Shown here: positions 10,726 to 22,141 of the stretch, piece by piece | Numbering within the stretch: the stretch's first letter is position 1 | How the letters are laid out: each line of letters starts with the position of its first letter | Origin: Notamacropus eugenii | Taxonomy: Eukaryota > Chordata > Mammalia > Diprotodontia > Macropodidae | Direction: 5' to 3' | Assembly (NCBI RefSeq): GCF_028372415.1 | Contig: NC_092875.1 | Coordinates: 48,341,271-48,405,270 of the forward strand | DNA: 64,000 bases | Notes under the pieces: model-generated | What the model was told of the DNA's origin: nothing | Database searches by the model: none | The model's input: only the letters and a program-made list of their open reading frames with translations | Translations under genes and position numbers: made by a program

Positions 10726-10929
10726 CTGATTTGAAATTGTTGGGGGCTTGTGTTTTTTAAGACTCCAATACTCTCCCACACTAGCTACATACATGATGTT
10801 AGAGCAAGTTGACAAGCTTTTATCAAAACATGTATCCAACCTTCATTTCTACTCACCGCTGGGTGGTGCGGTACAGAGAGTACCACTCCTGAAGTCCTTA
10901 TTACCTCCTTCCTGACTGCTTTGCTTTAA

Positions 10930-11245
10930 GATATGTAGAACACTTTATCCTAAAGGGTAGGGTATTATTCCCATTTTACAAATGAGGAAACTGAGGCAGG
11001 TGATGTGACATGCCCAGAGTCACACAGCTGGAAGGACCCGAGTTCAAATCTGACCTCAAGACACTTACTAGCTGTGCAACCCTGGGCAAGTCTCTTAATC
11101 TCTGCCTCAGTTTCCATAACTGTAAAAAGGGGATAATAAGAGCACCTATGTCCCAGGGTGGTTTTAAGGTCTCAGATGAGACAATATTTGTAAAACACTT
11201 AGAACAGTGGCATGTAGAAGGCCCTTTAAAAATACTTCCTGAGCC
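10930..11245. repeat. Inverted pair of CORE-SINEs
   Basis: 10930-11035 is antisense (ACAAATGAGGAAACTGAGGC ... AGTCACACAGCTGG). 11036-11245 is sense (GAGTTCAAATCTGACCTC ... TTGTAAAACACTTAG). They meet directly, head to head, forming a potential hairpin. Confidence 0.8.
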
Positions 11246-12409
11246 CCAATCCTCCATCCTCCAACTGCTAAACACCTCCACTAGGATTATCCCAGCTTCC
11301 TCTTCACTTGAAGGATGCTTGCAGGCACTCAGCTTTAAACCTTGGAATCAGCCTTGACTCTTGGCTCTCATTCACCTTGCATAGCCAATTAGCTCCTTTA
11401 TGAATTCTTTCTTATTCTCCCTCAACAATTCAGCTTCATTCCCTCTTCACTATTCATCTTTATTATGTCTTTCCTAACAATCCTGCTTTGAGGTATGTAA
11501 AGCACTTTACATTCATCCTAAAGGTAGGTGCCCTTCCTTTATCTCCTTACTTTTCTCTTTATGTCCCTGCCTTGGGCTATATGGGATGTTCAGGATGGAC
11601 CAGGACATGCACAGCAACCACACCCTGGTAAAATCCATCTCAGCAGACCAAACCAGGTTGTGGGTAATCAACAGGCAACAAGCTTGTTGGTGACCTAGGC
11701 AGATATCTACCCTGAGCATCTGAAGACTAACCCCTGGTGGAATGGACAGACAACTACAATTTGTTCCAATGGTCACGAAGACAGCTAAAGCAGGTTCCAC
11801 TGCATCCTGGGCCATCTCTAATCATCCTGACTTTTTATCTTGACGCTGGACTTTGACAGCTCTGGAAGAGTGAGGTCAGTGACTTCCCAAAACACTACCT
11901 CACTTAAATCTAATTTATTTACTAGTCAAAAAACATTACTCATCCCATTTTACCGGTAGCAGGACAAAAGTCAGGATGACTGGCAGTGACCTGGGACCTT
12001 GATGTCTTCGATTCCTGGTCAGATTCTGAGTCCTCCACAGCACCTGCTTCCACCCTCTTCATGGTCATTAGAACAAAATGTTTTCATCTGTCCATTCTCC
12101 CCACCCCAAGAAGTCTTCACATGCTTGGGGTAGACATCCCCCTAACTCACTGACGGCTTCCTGTCCATTACCCTCAACCTGGTTTACCCAGTCTCCAGAT
12201 TGTGGCCACTGCACATGTGACAGCTTCTTGGAGCCACAGATGAGAGTTGGGTACCAGATGGACACCAAAGGTGAATGAGCAGCCCTCACAGCATCAGTGC
12301 CAGTCCTCCCTGCACACCCCACCCACCCCACCTTGAACATGAAGGAAGCCAGGAGATGGAGATGAGGGAGGAAAGCATTCTGTGGAAAATGCCCAGAGTT
12401 GGAAAATGA
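11246..12409. other. Intergenic, no gene seen
   Basis: Possible L2-like debris at 11246-11520 (CTTCATTCCC, GTAAAGCACTTTAC). The rest (11521-12409) shows no recognisable gene, RNA or repeat. Confidence 0.5.
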
Positions 12410-12625
12410 AGTGTCAGGAAGGAGTTTGAATCCTGCCGTAGACACTTGATAACTGTATGACAGTCGGTGAGTCAACTGAATCAGCCTCAGTTTCCTCATC
12501 TGTAAAATGTGGATGATAATAGCACCTACTTCCCAGGGTTGTCATGAGTCTCACATGGGTTAACATGTAAAAACACTTTGCAGACTTGAAAGGGCTGTAT
12601 AAATAGGAGCTATTATTAAAATAAC
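12410..12625 (+). repeat. CORE-SINE (MIR type)
   Basis: Nearly full core and tail: CAGCCTCAGTTTCCTCATCT, CAGGGTTGTCATGAG, ending GGAGCTATTATTA. Confidence 0.85.
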
Positions 12626-13764
12626 TTTTTAGTTGTATGGCCCTAGATGGCATTTTTCTTTCCTATGGTCAGAAAAAAAGATTTACCTCGTCCTCACCTT
12701 GTTCTAGACCCTCCCCAAAGTTGGAGGCTGTTTCCTGGGCCCTGGTTTCACTACACCCTCTGCACCACTCACTCCATCCCATCCCCCAGTTCCTCTGGCT
12801 GAGTCTCAGAAGCTGCTTCTGAAATTACTTTGTCTGGAGAATCAAAACAAACCCATAGTCGTTCACCTTTGCCTTCCCTTCAGGAAATCTGCTTGGAGAA
12901 CCTTGAGTCTGTCCGTTGAGGAGAGGAGAATTCCATGTATGTTTTCTTTTTATTCTGAGCTCTGCTCCCCTGGTTTGCACCCTTCCTTCCCATCATCAAC
13001 ACTTCCATCCCAAAGTGTTTGTTAAAAAAGTACTTACCTAGATGGTTCCACAATCCTGAAGCTTGTCTTGAATGGTGACCCTGGACAGCAGGTCACTCAT
13101 TCTTGACTATTTGCTTTGTGGGGACTCTGTCTGCTCTGTCATGGCAGCCCCTCTCTGAGGCCAGGTGAGCCCCTGCACCACCAGCAGAGGATTTTTCTGG
13201 TGGGAGCTTTTCCCTGGGATCAGTGCCCCCACCTAACTGGGTAGCCTCAGAAAGCTGGCACAGACCAAGCTCCCATCCCAGATGAAGACTGGTACCAAAC
13301 AGGAGGATTTCTAAGAAGGCAGTGTGACCCGTTAGAAGGCTCTGGGGTTATAGGTGTCCGTGAGTGGTGCCTAGCTTTGGGCACAGAATGGGCAGGGACT
13401 GTAATGACAGTCAACCTTAAAATGGACCCACAGTAGGAGAGTGCTGAAGTCTCTATCAGGGGCTCCCACCTCCTGCTCATAGTGAGCTGAGGCCAGGATG
13501 GGCTGGGGATGAAGATGGGTTTGAGATTGGATCCATTCCTGGGTTAAAGTCTAGAGTGGTTGATTTGCCACCTTCACCCCTCACTCCTGGTTCTGCCTCC
13601 TAGGGCCAAACAGCATAAGATTCATCCTTCTAATACATATTCTTAAAATACCTGATGACCATGATCATATCCTCTCCTGGGACCCCCAGTTCTATCTTCT
13701 CCTCATGTGACCCAGCCCTTTGCCAGCCTGCTCACTCTCTGGGATGCTCTCTGGTTTATCAACC
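12626..13764. other. Intergenic, repeat-poor, nothing recognised
   Basis: More than 1.1 kb without a diagnostic repeat, exon-like open frame with splice sites, or RNA gene by eye. Some of this could be a conserved regulatory element, but nothing in the sequence shows it. Confidence 0.5.
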
Positions 13765-14145
13765 TCAGACTCAGGATTAGATTCTGAATCTAGATTTATG
13801 TCAAGGTCTGGGTCAGGATCCGGGTCAAGGTCAAGTCCAGGCTTGGGTTAAGCTCTAGGTCTCCATCTAGCCTAGATTAAGAATACTGTCAGGGTCTAGA
13901 CAAAATTCTAGGTCAGGATCTGGGTCTAGGTCTACTTAGCCTAGTCAAGGATAGTGTCAGGGTCCAAACAAAATTCTAGGTCAGGATCTGGGTTTAGGTC
14001 AGGGTCTAGGTCTTTCTAAGCCAGACAAAATTCTAGATCAGGTTTAGATCAGGGTTTGGATCTGTATTTGGATCTGGACTTAGGTCTAGGGTCAGTATCA
14101 GAGTCTGAGTCAGGTTCTAGGTGAGATTCTGGGTCTAAGGTAGGC
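13765..14145 (+). repeat. Degenerate GGTCTA/GGGTCA tandem repeat with a longer inner period
   Basis: About 380 bp of variants of GGTCTAGG, GGGTCAGGATC and GGTCAAGG. A longer unit of about 75 bp (TAGCCTAG ... CAGGGTC ... ACAAAATTCTAGGTCAGGAT) recurs at about 13868-13938 and 13937-14010, with a partial third copy near 14018. A decayed expansion rather than a pure microsatellite. Confidence 0.8.
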
Positions 14146-15310
14146 ACTTGGATCAGCTTAAAGAAGTGGGATGAGGGTGAGGAGTCTCTCACTGAAGACT
14201 TGGAGTGCATAGGGCAAAGGGGGAGTGGCTTTGATTGAATGGGAAGTTCTATCAGCAGTTTATACATCTGTGCTATATACAATAACTGTGTTATTCTGGC
14301 ATGGCTTGTATGAATGTGCTGGCTGCTGGTATGGGCTGTTAGTGGAAAAGGGGAGCAGAGTCTGCAGGGCTTAAGGCCAATCTATGCCCATAGGTAGTCC
14401 TGGAAAGGACTCTGCTGCCCTCCCTTCCCCCACAGCAACTGGTCCAGCTGAACCATTTGGGGTGGGGTGGACCTTTCAGAGGATCCTTTATTCAATCAAT
14501 CAATCATTAAGCACCTACTATGTGCCAAGCTGTATGGTCAGGGGTGTGAACAATACACTCTAAATGATTTATCATCGCTCCCATGTTTTCACTGCAGCCA
14601 CTGTCTATTCCTCTGGGATCAGGTCTATACCTAATTCTCCATCTGGGGTGACACTAAGGGACCCCCCCCCCCCATATACCCCACTCCAGTCAACATGACC
14701 TTATCTACAGCAATTCCTACAACTATGTGTGACATTTGAAAAGGTTTGAGAGACGTAGTTTCTGGGTAATTTCATCATTTTATGGCTAGCTGGTTATTAG
14801 TAAAAGGATGGCAATTTGGCCATCTCTCTTAGACGAAAGGCAATCATGGTGGTCAGGCTCACAGTTTATATATCCTTATATATATATCCTTCAGGACTGC
14901 TAGTGATATCATCACCCTTGAACAGAGCAATTATCTCTACTCAGACCACAGCCTTGGGCTATCTAGACAAAATGGTCTATCTCTGCCTATGTTTAAGTAG
15001 AACACAGTGGACTTCCCCACTTTAGATTAAATTCCTTGCAAGTTTGGGAGTCTGACCAAGATGGAGGAGAGTCAGTGCAATCCGTTATCAGGAGTGTCCT
15101 TCAAAAGAAAAACTGAACTTAAAGTCAGGACTTTGGAAGAAGGCTGGCGGAGGTGGGGGGAGCTCTGAATCTCCTCAAAATCTTGGTTATTAATACTCAT
15201 TTCTCAAATGGAGAGAAGTACAAAGTACACTGGCTTGGGAGTCAGGAAACCTCTCTACCACTCATTAGCTTGGGCAAATCTCTTTCCTTCTCTGGCATTT
15301 TTTGCTTCTG
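14146..15310. other. Intergenic with small repeat fragments
   Basis: Holds an L2-like piece at 14491-14560 (CATTAAGCACCTACTATGTG), a C12 run at 14662-14673, an L1 5'-UTR-like motif (GACCAAGATGGAGGAG) at 15054-15069 and a partial sense SINE near 15220-15310. No gene seen. Confidence 0.5.
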
Positions 15311-16384
15311 GAGTGAGAGACGGGGGGATGAGCAAATGACAAGGAGTTCTCCTGTGCTGTGATAGCTAGGGGTTGCCCGAGGACTCCAGGAATGGCTCCA
15401 CACTTGCCCCTCTCCCAGCTTTCAGATTCCCACAGCATCGAGCCAACACGGTTGGTTACTGTTTTGGTACTGTTCTAGAACAAAGGACAACAGCCAACTG
15501 TATTGACCTGATGTTATGGGGATTTGAAGGCTGGGAGGAGGGAGGTCTGTAGCCATGGAAAATCCATGCTCCAAGAACAGTGCTGCCAGCCAATAAAGGT
15601 AGGGCCCAGCAAAGAAGTCACTGCGGGTGAGAGTGGTGGGCACCCAGTAGGGGTGTAGTAGTCGGCACCCTCAATTTCTGAGTGCTTGGGACAAAGCCTT
15701 AGTCACTCCACCCTAGTTATTGCTCTATGTCTGGGCCTCCATTATCTCCCTTTAAGACAAAAAACTCTCTAGAATTCAGCTTTTACATTCAGAAATCCTA
15801 GAAGTTCTTGACATTTGCACAATGCCATCTAGGCTTTTAATGACTACATAAAGGAAGGCTAACTACTCCCGTCCTGGCCCTTCCCCCTCAGAGCCAACCT
15901 TAAAACCACCCCGGATATTCAGAAAGCAAATGCTATTTCCTAAAATGCTACGATACTGGCTCACAGACTCTTTTAGACAGTAGCTCTGCTCACCTCGGGC
16001 TTCACCAGGTTGTGTTTTAAATTCAGATCTGGAGCCCTGGGACTCCTGAGTAGGCCACTAAGTGGCTTGTGGGACTGGCTTCTGTCCCCAAAGAGTAGAA
16101 AGTCCAGTCTGCAGACTTCAAAGAACCCTGGCGCCATTGAGGAAGTGAAAGGTTGGAGACTTTGAAATTTTCAGTCCCAGGGGGGAGCACTTCCAGATTT
16201 AGCCTTTCTGAAACACATGAAAGTTTGTTTCCCTTGAAACAGGAAATCAAAAAACATAAACAGCAACCGAGGAGAAACGTTTAGGCTGTGAATAATTCCA
16301 CCCCTAATCCCACCCACCCCCAGACACACTCAGCCTCTCCAGCCTTTCAAGTCTGGGGCTGACCTAAACTAAGATGGGAAGGTC
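15311..16384. other. Intergenic, nothing recognised
   Basis: No repeat of a named family, no exon-like reading frame with splice sites and no RNA gene seen. Confidence 0.45.
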
Positions 16385-16402
16385 TTTTTTTTTTTTTTTT
16401 TT
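16385..16402 (+). repeat. T18 homopolymer
   Basis: A pure T run, possibly the antisense tail of a retrotransposed piece, though no source element is visible. Confidence 0.9.
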
Positions 16403-16704
16403 GCTTGTTTTTCCTCCTCCACAGATTCCCTGGAAACATAAATCTTCCTGGCCTTTTCCTCTTTCTAGAGGATGAAGTCATGAAGAGTTCATGTGCCATG
16501 TCAGGCACTAGTTCTGAGACCCTAGGTGATGAAAAAGCCTTCTCCTTAAGTGCCAAGCACTGTGCTAAAATGGGGAGAGGGTGGGAATAGATGACATGCC
16601 TCTTCCAAGTGGAAAATGATGGCCCTACATCTGCCGGAGACTGATGGGAGGCAGTCAGAGGGCTGTCAGTCTGTGAGGGTCTTCCCCACTGTCTGGTGCC
16701 AAGG

Positions 16705-17065
16705 ACATAACGATTCTTAGGATCATAGATGCAAAACCTTAAAGAAATCTCAGCAGTCATCCAATCTAATCCCTCTTATTTTCTAGATTAGGAAACTGAG
16801 TCCCAGAGAGTCTAAGTCAGGGGTGGGGAATGATCCTCAAGTGCAGCCTTTTGACCAAATCCAAACTTCCCAGAACAAATCCCCTTAATAAATTTTTAAC
16901 TTACATAATTTAATTAATAAATCCCCTTTTATTAAGAGGATTTAGGGTCACATGTGGCTTTGAGGCTACAGGTTATAAAGTCCCACGTCAAGTAGTATCA
17001 GAGGCCAGACTTGAACCCAAGCCCTCTGACTCCAGAGCCAGTGTCCTTTCTGTTGGACCACACTG
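16705..17065 (-). repeat. Antisense CORE-SINE split by another element
   Basis: The first part (16705-16815) runs from GGATCATAGATGC to CCCAGAGAG. The second part (about 16990-17065) runs from GTATCAGAGGCCAGACTTG to GGACCACACTGCCTG. Between them lies the element at 16819-16989. Confidence 0.7.
16819..16989. mobile_element. Short palindromic DNA-transposon remnant (hAT-like)
   Basis: Starts CAGGGGTGGGGAATGATCCT, a hAT-type terminus, and has a palindromic core: AAATCCCCTTAATAAA at about 16876 mirrored by TTTATTAAGAGGATTT at about 16928. The right end is decayed. It is too short to encode a transposase, so non-autonomous. Assignment to hAT is by terminus shape only. Confidence 0.45.
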
Positions 17066-17930
17066 CCTGCTTTGGTACCTTGGTATCAATTTGAATCCTA
17101 CTACGTGCAGGATTCGAGGAGACATAAGACATTAGGTAAGTCAGCGTCCTCACTAGACTAGGAACTCCTTGTGGGTAAGAAGTGTCTTTTGCCTTTCTTT
17201 GTTGCTTTACCTGTCTCATAACAGGAGTTTAATAAATAGGACTGATTTCCTGAAGTTAATATCCTATGGGAGTTGGTGGGAAGGGGAGGCAGGGAAGAGA
17301 GCACTAAATCCTAACTAGGGTGGAGTGGGGGAAGAGGAGCCAAAATGTAGAGGGTGTTGTCAGTACCTGCAGAGATGACTGCAGTGAAAATCTATTAAGG
17401 AAAAAAAATTAGTTAAAAGGGGAAGCTGCCAGACAGCCTCCTTCCACATGCTGGGTGAGCTCCTCCTTGGTCCCCATACTACTGCTGGTAGTGGTCCTCC
17501 TGAAAAGTGACCTCCCAATGTCCCAGGGACCTCTTACCGCATGGTTGTGGTTTGTCTTTCATTCTTGACATCAGGAAGATGATGCCATGACTTGCAAGTG
17601 AATTGGATTTAAATGAGACCAGCCTCACTCTCTCCTCTGGAGCCATCTGGGTCCAGTGACCAGACACCCCATGGATGTTCTGTCCCAAGGCCCAACTCTT
17701 CCTCTTTCCCCCTCCCCTCTCAGCCTACTTTATTTTATAAAGTCAATCTGTGGAAGATTTTTTATGCCATTTGCCCCAAATGCTAGTGTTGATAGTGGGC
17801 ACCAGAATTGCTTGGGATAGCTCTGGGGAGATGAGCCTCTTAAGCAAATAAGCTAAAGAGATAAAGTGAGTGCTTGATGTCTTTTTGTCTGTGTATCTTA
17901 TGTGTCTAGCTTAGTGCTTTACACAGGGTG
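17066..17930 (+). repeat. L2 fragments and unclassified DNA
   Basis: 17145-17245 (GGAACTCCTTGTGGGTAAG ... TTTAATAAATAGG) and 17860-17930 (GTGTCTAGCTTAGTGC) resemble the L2 3' end. Between them nothing is recognised. Confidence 0.5.
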
Positions 17931-18018
17931 AGTTCGTAGGATCCTAGATTTAGAGATAGAAGAGACCTCAGTGGTCATCTACCTAGTTTAATTGTCCCAT
18001 TTTATAGATGAGGAAACT
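17930..18018 (-). repeat. Antisense MAR1-type CORE-SINE fragment
   Basis: GATCCTAGATTTAGAG...GATGAGGAAACTGA, truncated exactly at the start of the left arm of the inverted duplication. Confidence 0.7.
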
Positions 18019-18568
18019 GAAAAAGTTCCTGCTTGCTCTAAATTCTTGGAAAGCCTGTTTTATCTGGATCCCTGAAATTGGTACCATTGGGATGGCTTTT
18101 GGGCCATCACAGGACAGTGTCCTACAACCCAACTGGGAATGGAAGCTCACCAGCCAGCAGGTTGGAGGTGGCAGGGCTCACATCCCTGGGCCCTACCAGT
18201 TAACAATCATCCTGCCCCTGGCCACAGGGTCGGATCATGAGGTCACAGGCTTAGAGCTGGAAAGGACCTCAGAGACCACCTAAGTCCAATTCCTTCATTT
18301 TGCACATGAGGAAACCGAGGCCCAGAAAGCTGAAGTCACTATTTATGGTCACATAAATAACAACTGGAAGAAGCTGGATTTGAACTCACATTTTTCCTCT
18401 AGTTCCAAATGCAACGTTCTGGAATTTAGATCACAGTTTCTTAACCAAGTCATGTTTCCCTCTGGTAGTCTGATGAAGCTTATAGGTCCCCTTCTCAGAA
18501 TCATGTTTTTAAATGCATAAAATAATAGAAGTTTATATAGGCTTACAAAGGAAATTATGTTGAAATAC
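18019..18568 (+). repeat. Left arm of a roughly 0.5-kb inverted duplication
   Basis: Matches the reverse complement of 20377-20890 over its whole length. The central 18115-18430 differs from the other arm at only about 8 of 316 positions with no gaps. The outer and inner flanks match much less well (roughly 70-85% by eye). The arm contains an antisense CORE-SINE and ends in a TTTTTAAATGCATAAAATAA motif that also occurs at 32715-32780. Confidence 0.85.
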
Positions 18569-20376
18569 AGTTTTTGACCTCTTTTTCTTGATGTAACCTG
18601 GGGTTGACAGGAATCTTCCATCCCAGGTCACACCAAGAAAGACAGATATGAAGAGAATCTGGAGTCGAGAAGGGGTGGGATACATCTGTCCCACCTTCTC
18701 TCTCCTTTTAGACCTCCTCCCACACACACACCTTGTTGTGTCTGGGAGTGTTGTGTTAAGCATCTTGTTCTATTTCCCTTTGTCCTTTTGAGTTCCAGGT
18801 GCCAATGGCCATCTCCACGTTGCCTGAGGTTGGAGCCTTGGGGGATCATGGAGTCAAGATTGTAAGGGTGATATTGCAGGAGCCAAGTGGGCGGGGGAAA
18901 CCTCAAAAAGCCAGGGTGCCTTGGAACTCGAGACCTGAGCATGTTCTGAACTTGGAACTGGGACTGGGCTCTCTATGGGAACTGAGCCAAGATGTTTATT
19001 CATATTTTTTATACCTTGGAAGTCAAGATTTCTTTGTTAATCCTCCTTTCAGTGATTAAATGGATGTAGGTGCAGGGCAGCCCTCCCCCTGTATTCGAGG
19101 GAACAGTACCAGTCAGTTGGATTGGTGGAAATTTGCAAACCTGTCATTTATAGATTGACTGAGGACTGATATGTTTGTAATATTTAATCCTGTATAGAAG
19201 TATTGCTATGCTGAGGGGTTCTGTATTACTGAATCCTGTCTGAGTATTGATGGGAAGCTTAATTTGGCTTTCAAAGTGACCTCTACTGTCCTGCCTTTTG
19301 TGAAAGGAAAGCACCCTGCACCTCGTTAGGGTAAGATACTGGTGCCTCAGATCCCCACATAGCTGACCCTACTGGTCTTCTTGTCCTGATAGGAGAGTTT
19401 GCAATTTCATTTGATTTGTTCTGGAAGTAGCATGGATCCAAGGAGGCCATTTCTGGTGCCCTTTGGAATAAGGACCAAGAGGATGTTGGCCAAATCTCTT
19501 TCCATAGAGGGAGCTCCTATCATAGAATGAGGCCCCTAGGGTTTCTGAACCTGTCCTATACGAGTATCCAGATCCAAATTAGAAGGCCTTGTGTATGGAG
19601 GGAATCATGGATGAGTTTCTACCTAGAACAGAGCTCTCATCAGAGAAAGGGGTAAGGCCATAGAAGGTTCTAGGTCCCAAATCCCTGTGGGGAGAGCTCA
19701 GGGTGGACCAGATTTCCATGGGAGATGGAAAGTCCATTTTCTTTGCCTATTTTTAATTTTTCTTTTATTTGTGGGTTAAAAAGGCCTGGCCAAGCTAAGC
19801 CTAGTAAGGAGAAATATTTGGAGAATTTTGTAAAATATGGTTTGTTTTGTGAATCTGCAAAATTGTATTTAGGAATAATCATGATTTTATATGTAAATAC
19901 ATACATGTACACATGTATATACACGTGTGTATATACATGCACATATACACACATACATGCACATGTACATTTTGTGTGTATATACACATGTGTGTATATA
20001 TGCACAAATACACATATATATGTATATATATATAATATATATGAATGATTGTACCACATTGCCTATTTGGAGACTTGAGTGTATGCCATTGGAAGAAGTG
20101 AATGAATGGAAATTGTTTCTGCCTTCCCAGAGTCCACAAGTTCTGAATTTGGAACAAAGAACTGTTTGTGGGAGACCTCAACTTTGAAGCAGGGGGAAGT
20201 ATGTAATGAAACCTTTGGAGCTCATATATTCAGGTGGCTCACCACGGAGCTTCTCCTGTTCCCTGCATCCCCTGTCTTGTACCTTTACTCAGGTAAAGCT
20301 GGGTATTACAGCCCTTCCCTCCTCGACTTTATGTCACTCTCTTTTTCTTGGTTGAAGATTCCCCAGGTCACGTCAT
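18569..20376. other. Spacer of the inverted duplication
   Basis: About 1.8 kb. Holds a TA/CA/TG simple repeat at 19890-20043; otherwise no recognised gene or repeat family. Several short open frames have no family resemblance. Confidence 0.5.
19890..20043 (+). repeat. CA/TA/TG compound microsatellite
   Basis: Imperfect alternating purine-pyrimidine run, about 155 bp. Confidence 0.9.
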
Positions 20377-20890
20377 TTCAACATAATTGGTTTCCTTTGT
20401 AAACCTATTCTATTATTTTCTGCATTTAAAAACGTGATCCTGAGAAGGGGAACACGACACAAAGAAGTTTAAGAAACCATGGTCTAAATTCCAGAATGTT
20501 GCATTTGGAACTAGAGGAAAAATGTGAGTTCAAATCCAGCTTCTTCCAGTTGTTATTTATGTGACCATAAATAGTGACTTCAGCTTTCTGGGCCTCGGTT
20601 TCCTCATGTGCAAAATGAAGGAATTGGACTTAGGTGGTCTCTGAGGTTCTTTCCAGCTCTAAGCCTGTGACCTCATGATCCGACCCTGTGGCCAGGGGCA
20701 GGATGATTGTTAACTGGTGGGGCCCAGGGGTGTGAGCCCTGCCACCTCCAACTTGGTAGCTGGTGAACTTCCATTCCCAGTTGGGTTGTAGGACACTGCC
20801 CTCTGGTGGCCTGAGAGCATTTGGGTACCAATTTCCAAGATCCAGATAAAAGACTTTCCAAGGATTTAGAGTGGACAGGAGCTTTTTTAG
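20377..20890 (-). repeat. Right arm of the inverted duplication
   Basis: Reverse complement of 18019-18568. Its high-identity core is 20483-20798. Just outside the core it carries a well-formed CTCF-like motif that is degraded in the left arm. Confidence 0.85.
20794..20811 (-). promoter_or_regulatory. CTCF-like motif
   Basis: Minus strand reads GGCCACCAGAGGGCAGTG, which fits the CTCF core (CCACCAGRGGGCRS) at every key position. Binding is inferred from the motif only. Confidence 0.55.
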
Positions 20891-21500
20891 AGACCATTTA
20901 ATCTACCCTAAAATTTTAATTTTATTAATTAAAAAGCAAATCAATAAATAAATTAATAAAAAATAAAAATAAACTTTTTAGACCATTTAATCTAACCTAA
21001 AAAAACCTAATTTTTTTTGCATTTAAAAATGTATTCTAAATTTATCAAACATTAATAAAATGAGCATTTCTACATAAACAGAACAGAAAATGAAGATTGT
21101 ACATGAAATCATGTGCCTCTATTATGTATAGCTTGGTTTTTAAAAGTACATAAAAAATTCAACATGTAACTTTCAAAACTGTCCCATTTATCTGTGATTC
21201 CTTCTTGCCCTTCTCTCTTTTTTGGAAAAAATTCTTCAGTGACTCTTTTCTATCTTTTTTTTTTTTTTTGGTAACCCTGTCTTTCCCATCTACCCTTTAC
21301 TTGGGAAAAAAATAAAAACAAAACCCTTTAAAAAAATTTACATAGTCAAACAAAACACAGATTCCCACATGGATCATGTCTGAAAATATATGTCTTGTCC
21401 TGTACCTTGAGACCACCATTTCTCTACTAGGAAATGGGAGGTGTGCACCATCACTGGTTATTGCATTGATTAGAATTCTCCCATCTTTCAGTCTGTTTTT
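20891..21500 (-). repeat. AT-rich DNA with LINE-like antisense fragments
   Basis: 20900-21060 is A/T-rich with TTAATAAATT repeats. 21290-21480 resembles a LINE 3' region in antisense (AAAACAAAACCCTTTAAAAA...CAAAACACAGATTCC), similar to 47600-47830. Family not certain. Confidence 0.45.
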
Positions 21501-21504
21501 CTGT

Positions 21505-21690
21505 GGTTCCCATGTGGATAGAGCCCTGGGCCTGGAGTCAGGAAGACCTCTGACACTGACTAGCTGTGTAACCCTGAGCAAGTCATTTAACCTCCACTAG
21601 CCTTAGTTTCCTCATCTGTAAAATGGGGATAATAACACCTCCCAAGGTTGTTGTGAAGATTGAATGAGATAATATTTCTGATCATTTTTT
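21505..21690 (+). repeat. CORE-SINE (MIR type)
   Basis: GGATAGAGCCCTGGGCCTGG ... GAGCAAGTCATTTAACCTCC ... GTTGTTGTGAAGATTGAATG. Confidence 0.85.
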
Positions 21691-21749
21691 ATGGCTCCAT
21701 AGTATTCCATTACGTTTGCATAGGTTAAATAGCATCTTAACAATTAAAG

Positions 21750-22000
21750 TAGCAGGATGATGTAAGAGAAAGAACACCAGTCGTAGAGCTGGGATCTGAT
21801 CCATTACTAACTCTGCTTCTTTTCCTAGCTAGTTGAGTGGCTGTGGGCAAGTCCTTTAACCAGAGTCTCATTATCTATAACATGAGAATCAATCTTGGTC
21901 CTGTCAACCTCCCAATCTTGGTGAGAGGGTTAAATCAGAAGCATTACATGTCAAAACACTTTGAAAACTGTCAAAAAGTGTCACAGTAGAATCAAGTCAT
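21750..22000 (+). repeat. MIR-type SINE, diverged
   Basis: TGTGGGCAAGTCCTTTAACC and the following core at reduced similarity. Confidence 0.6.
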
Positions 22001-22141
22001 GTTTTAAAAGATGTAACAATTGTGAGTTGCCCTTATCTATTTGTTATAGTAGGTTCTCCAAAGCAGAGGTGTTACACTAAAATACTGGCTGCTTATTGAC
22101 TTAGAAAACCATAAATTAACATTATCTATAGTCTATCATGG

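Larger units (their letters stand above)
7953..10745 (+). other. ULK1: ULK1 3' UTR (probable full extent)
   Basis: Non-coding sequence from the ULK1 stop to a canonical AATAAA at 10720-10725, which is followed by a GT-rich element (TGTTGGGGGCTTGTG). It holds a TG/TA simple repeat (8961-9043), a U-rich/A-rich hairpin candidate near 9258-9284, a TA/CA repeat (10150-10212) and an 18-base G run (10309-10326). An internal AATAAA at 8772-8777 could give a shorter form. No SINE or LINE insertion is evident in this 2.8 kb, unlike the flanking DNA, which suggests it is transcribed and constrained. The true cleavage site is inferred. Confidence 0.65.
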
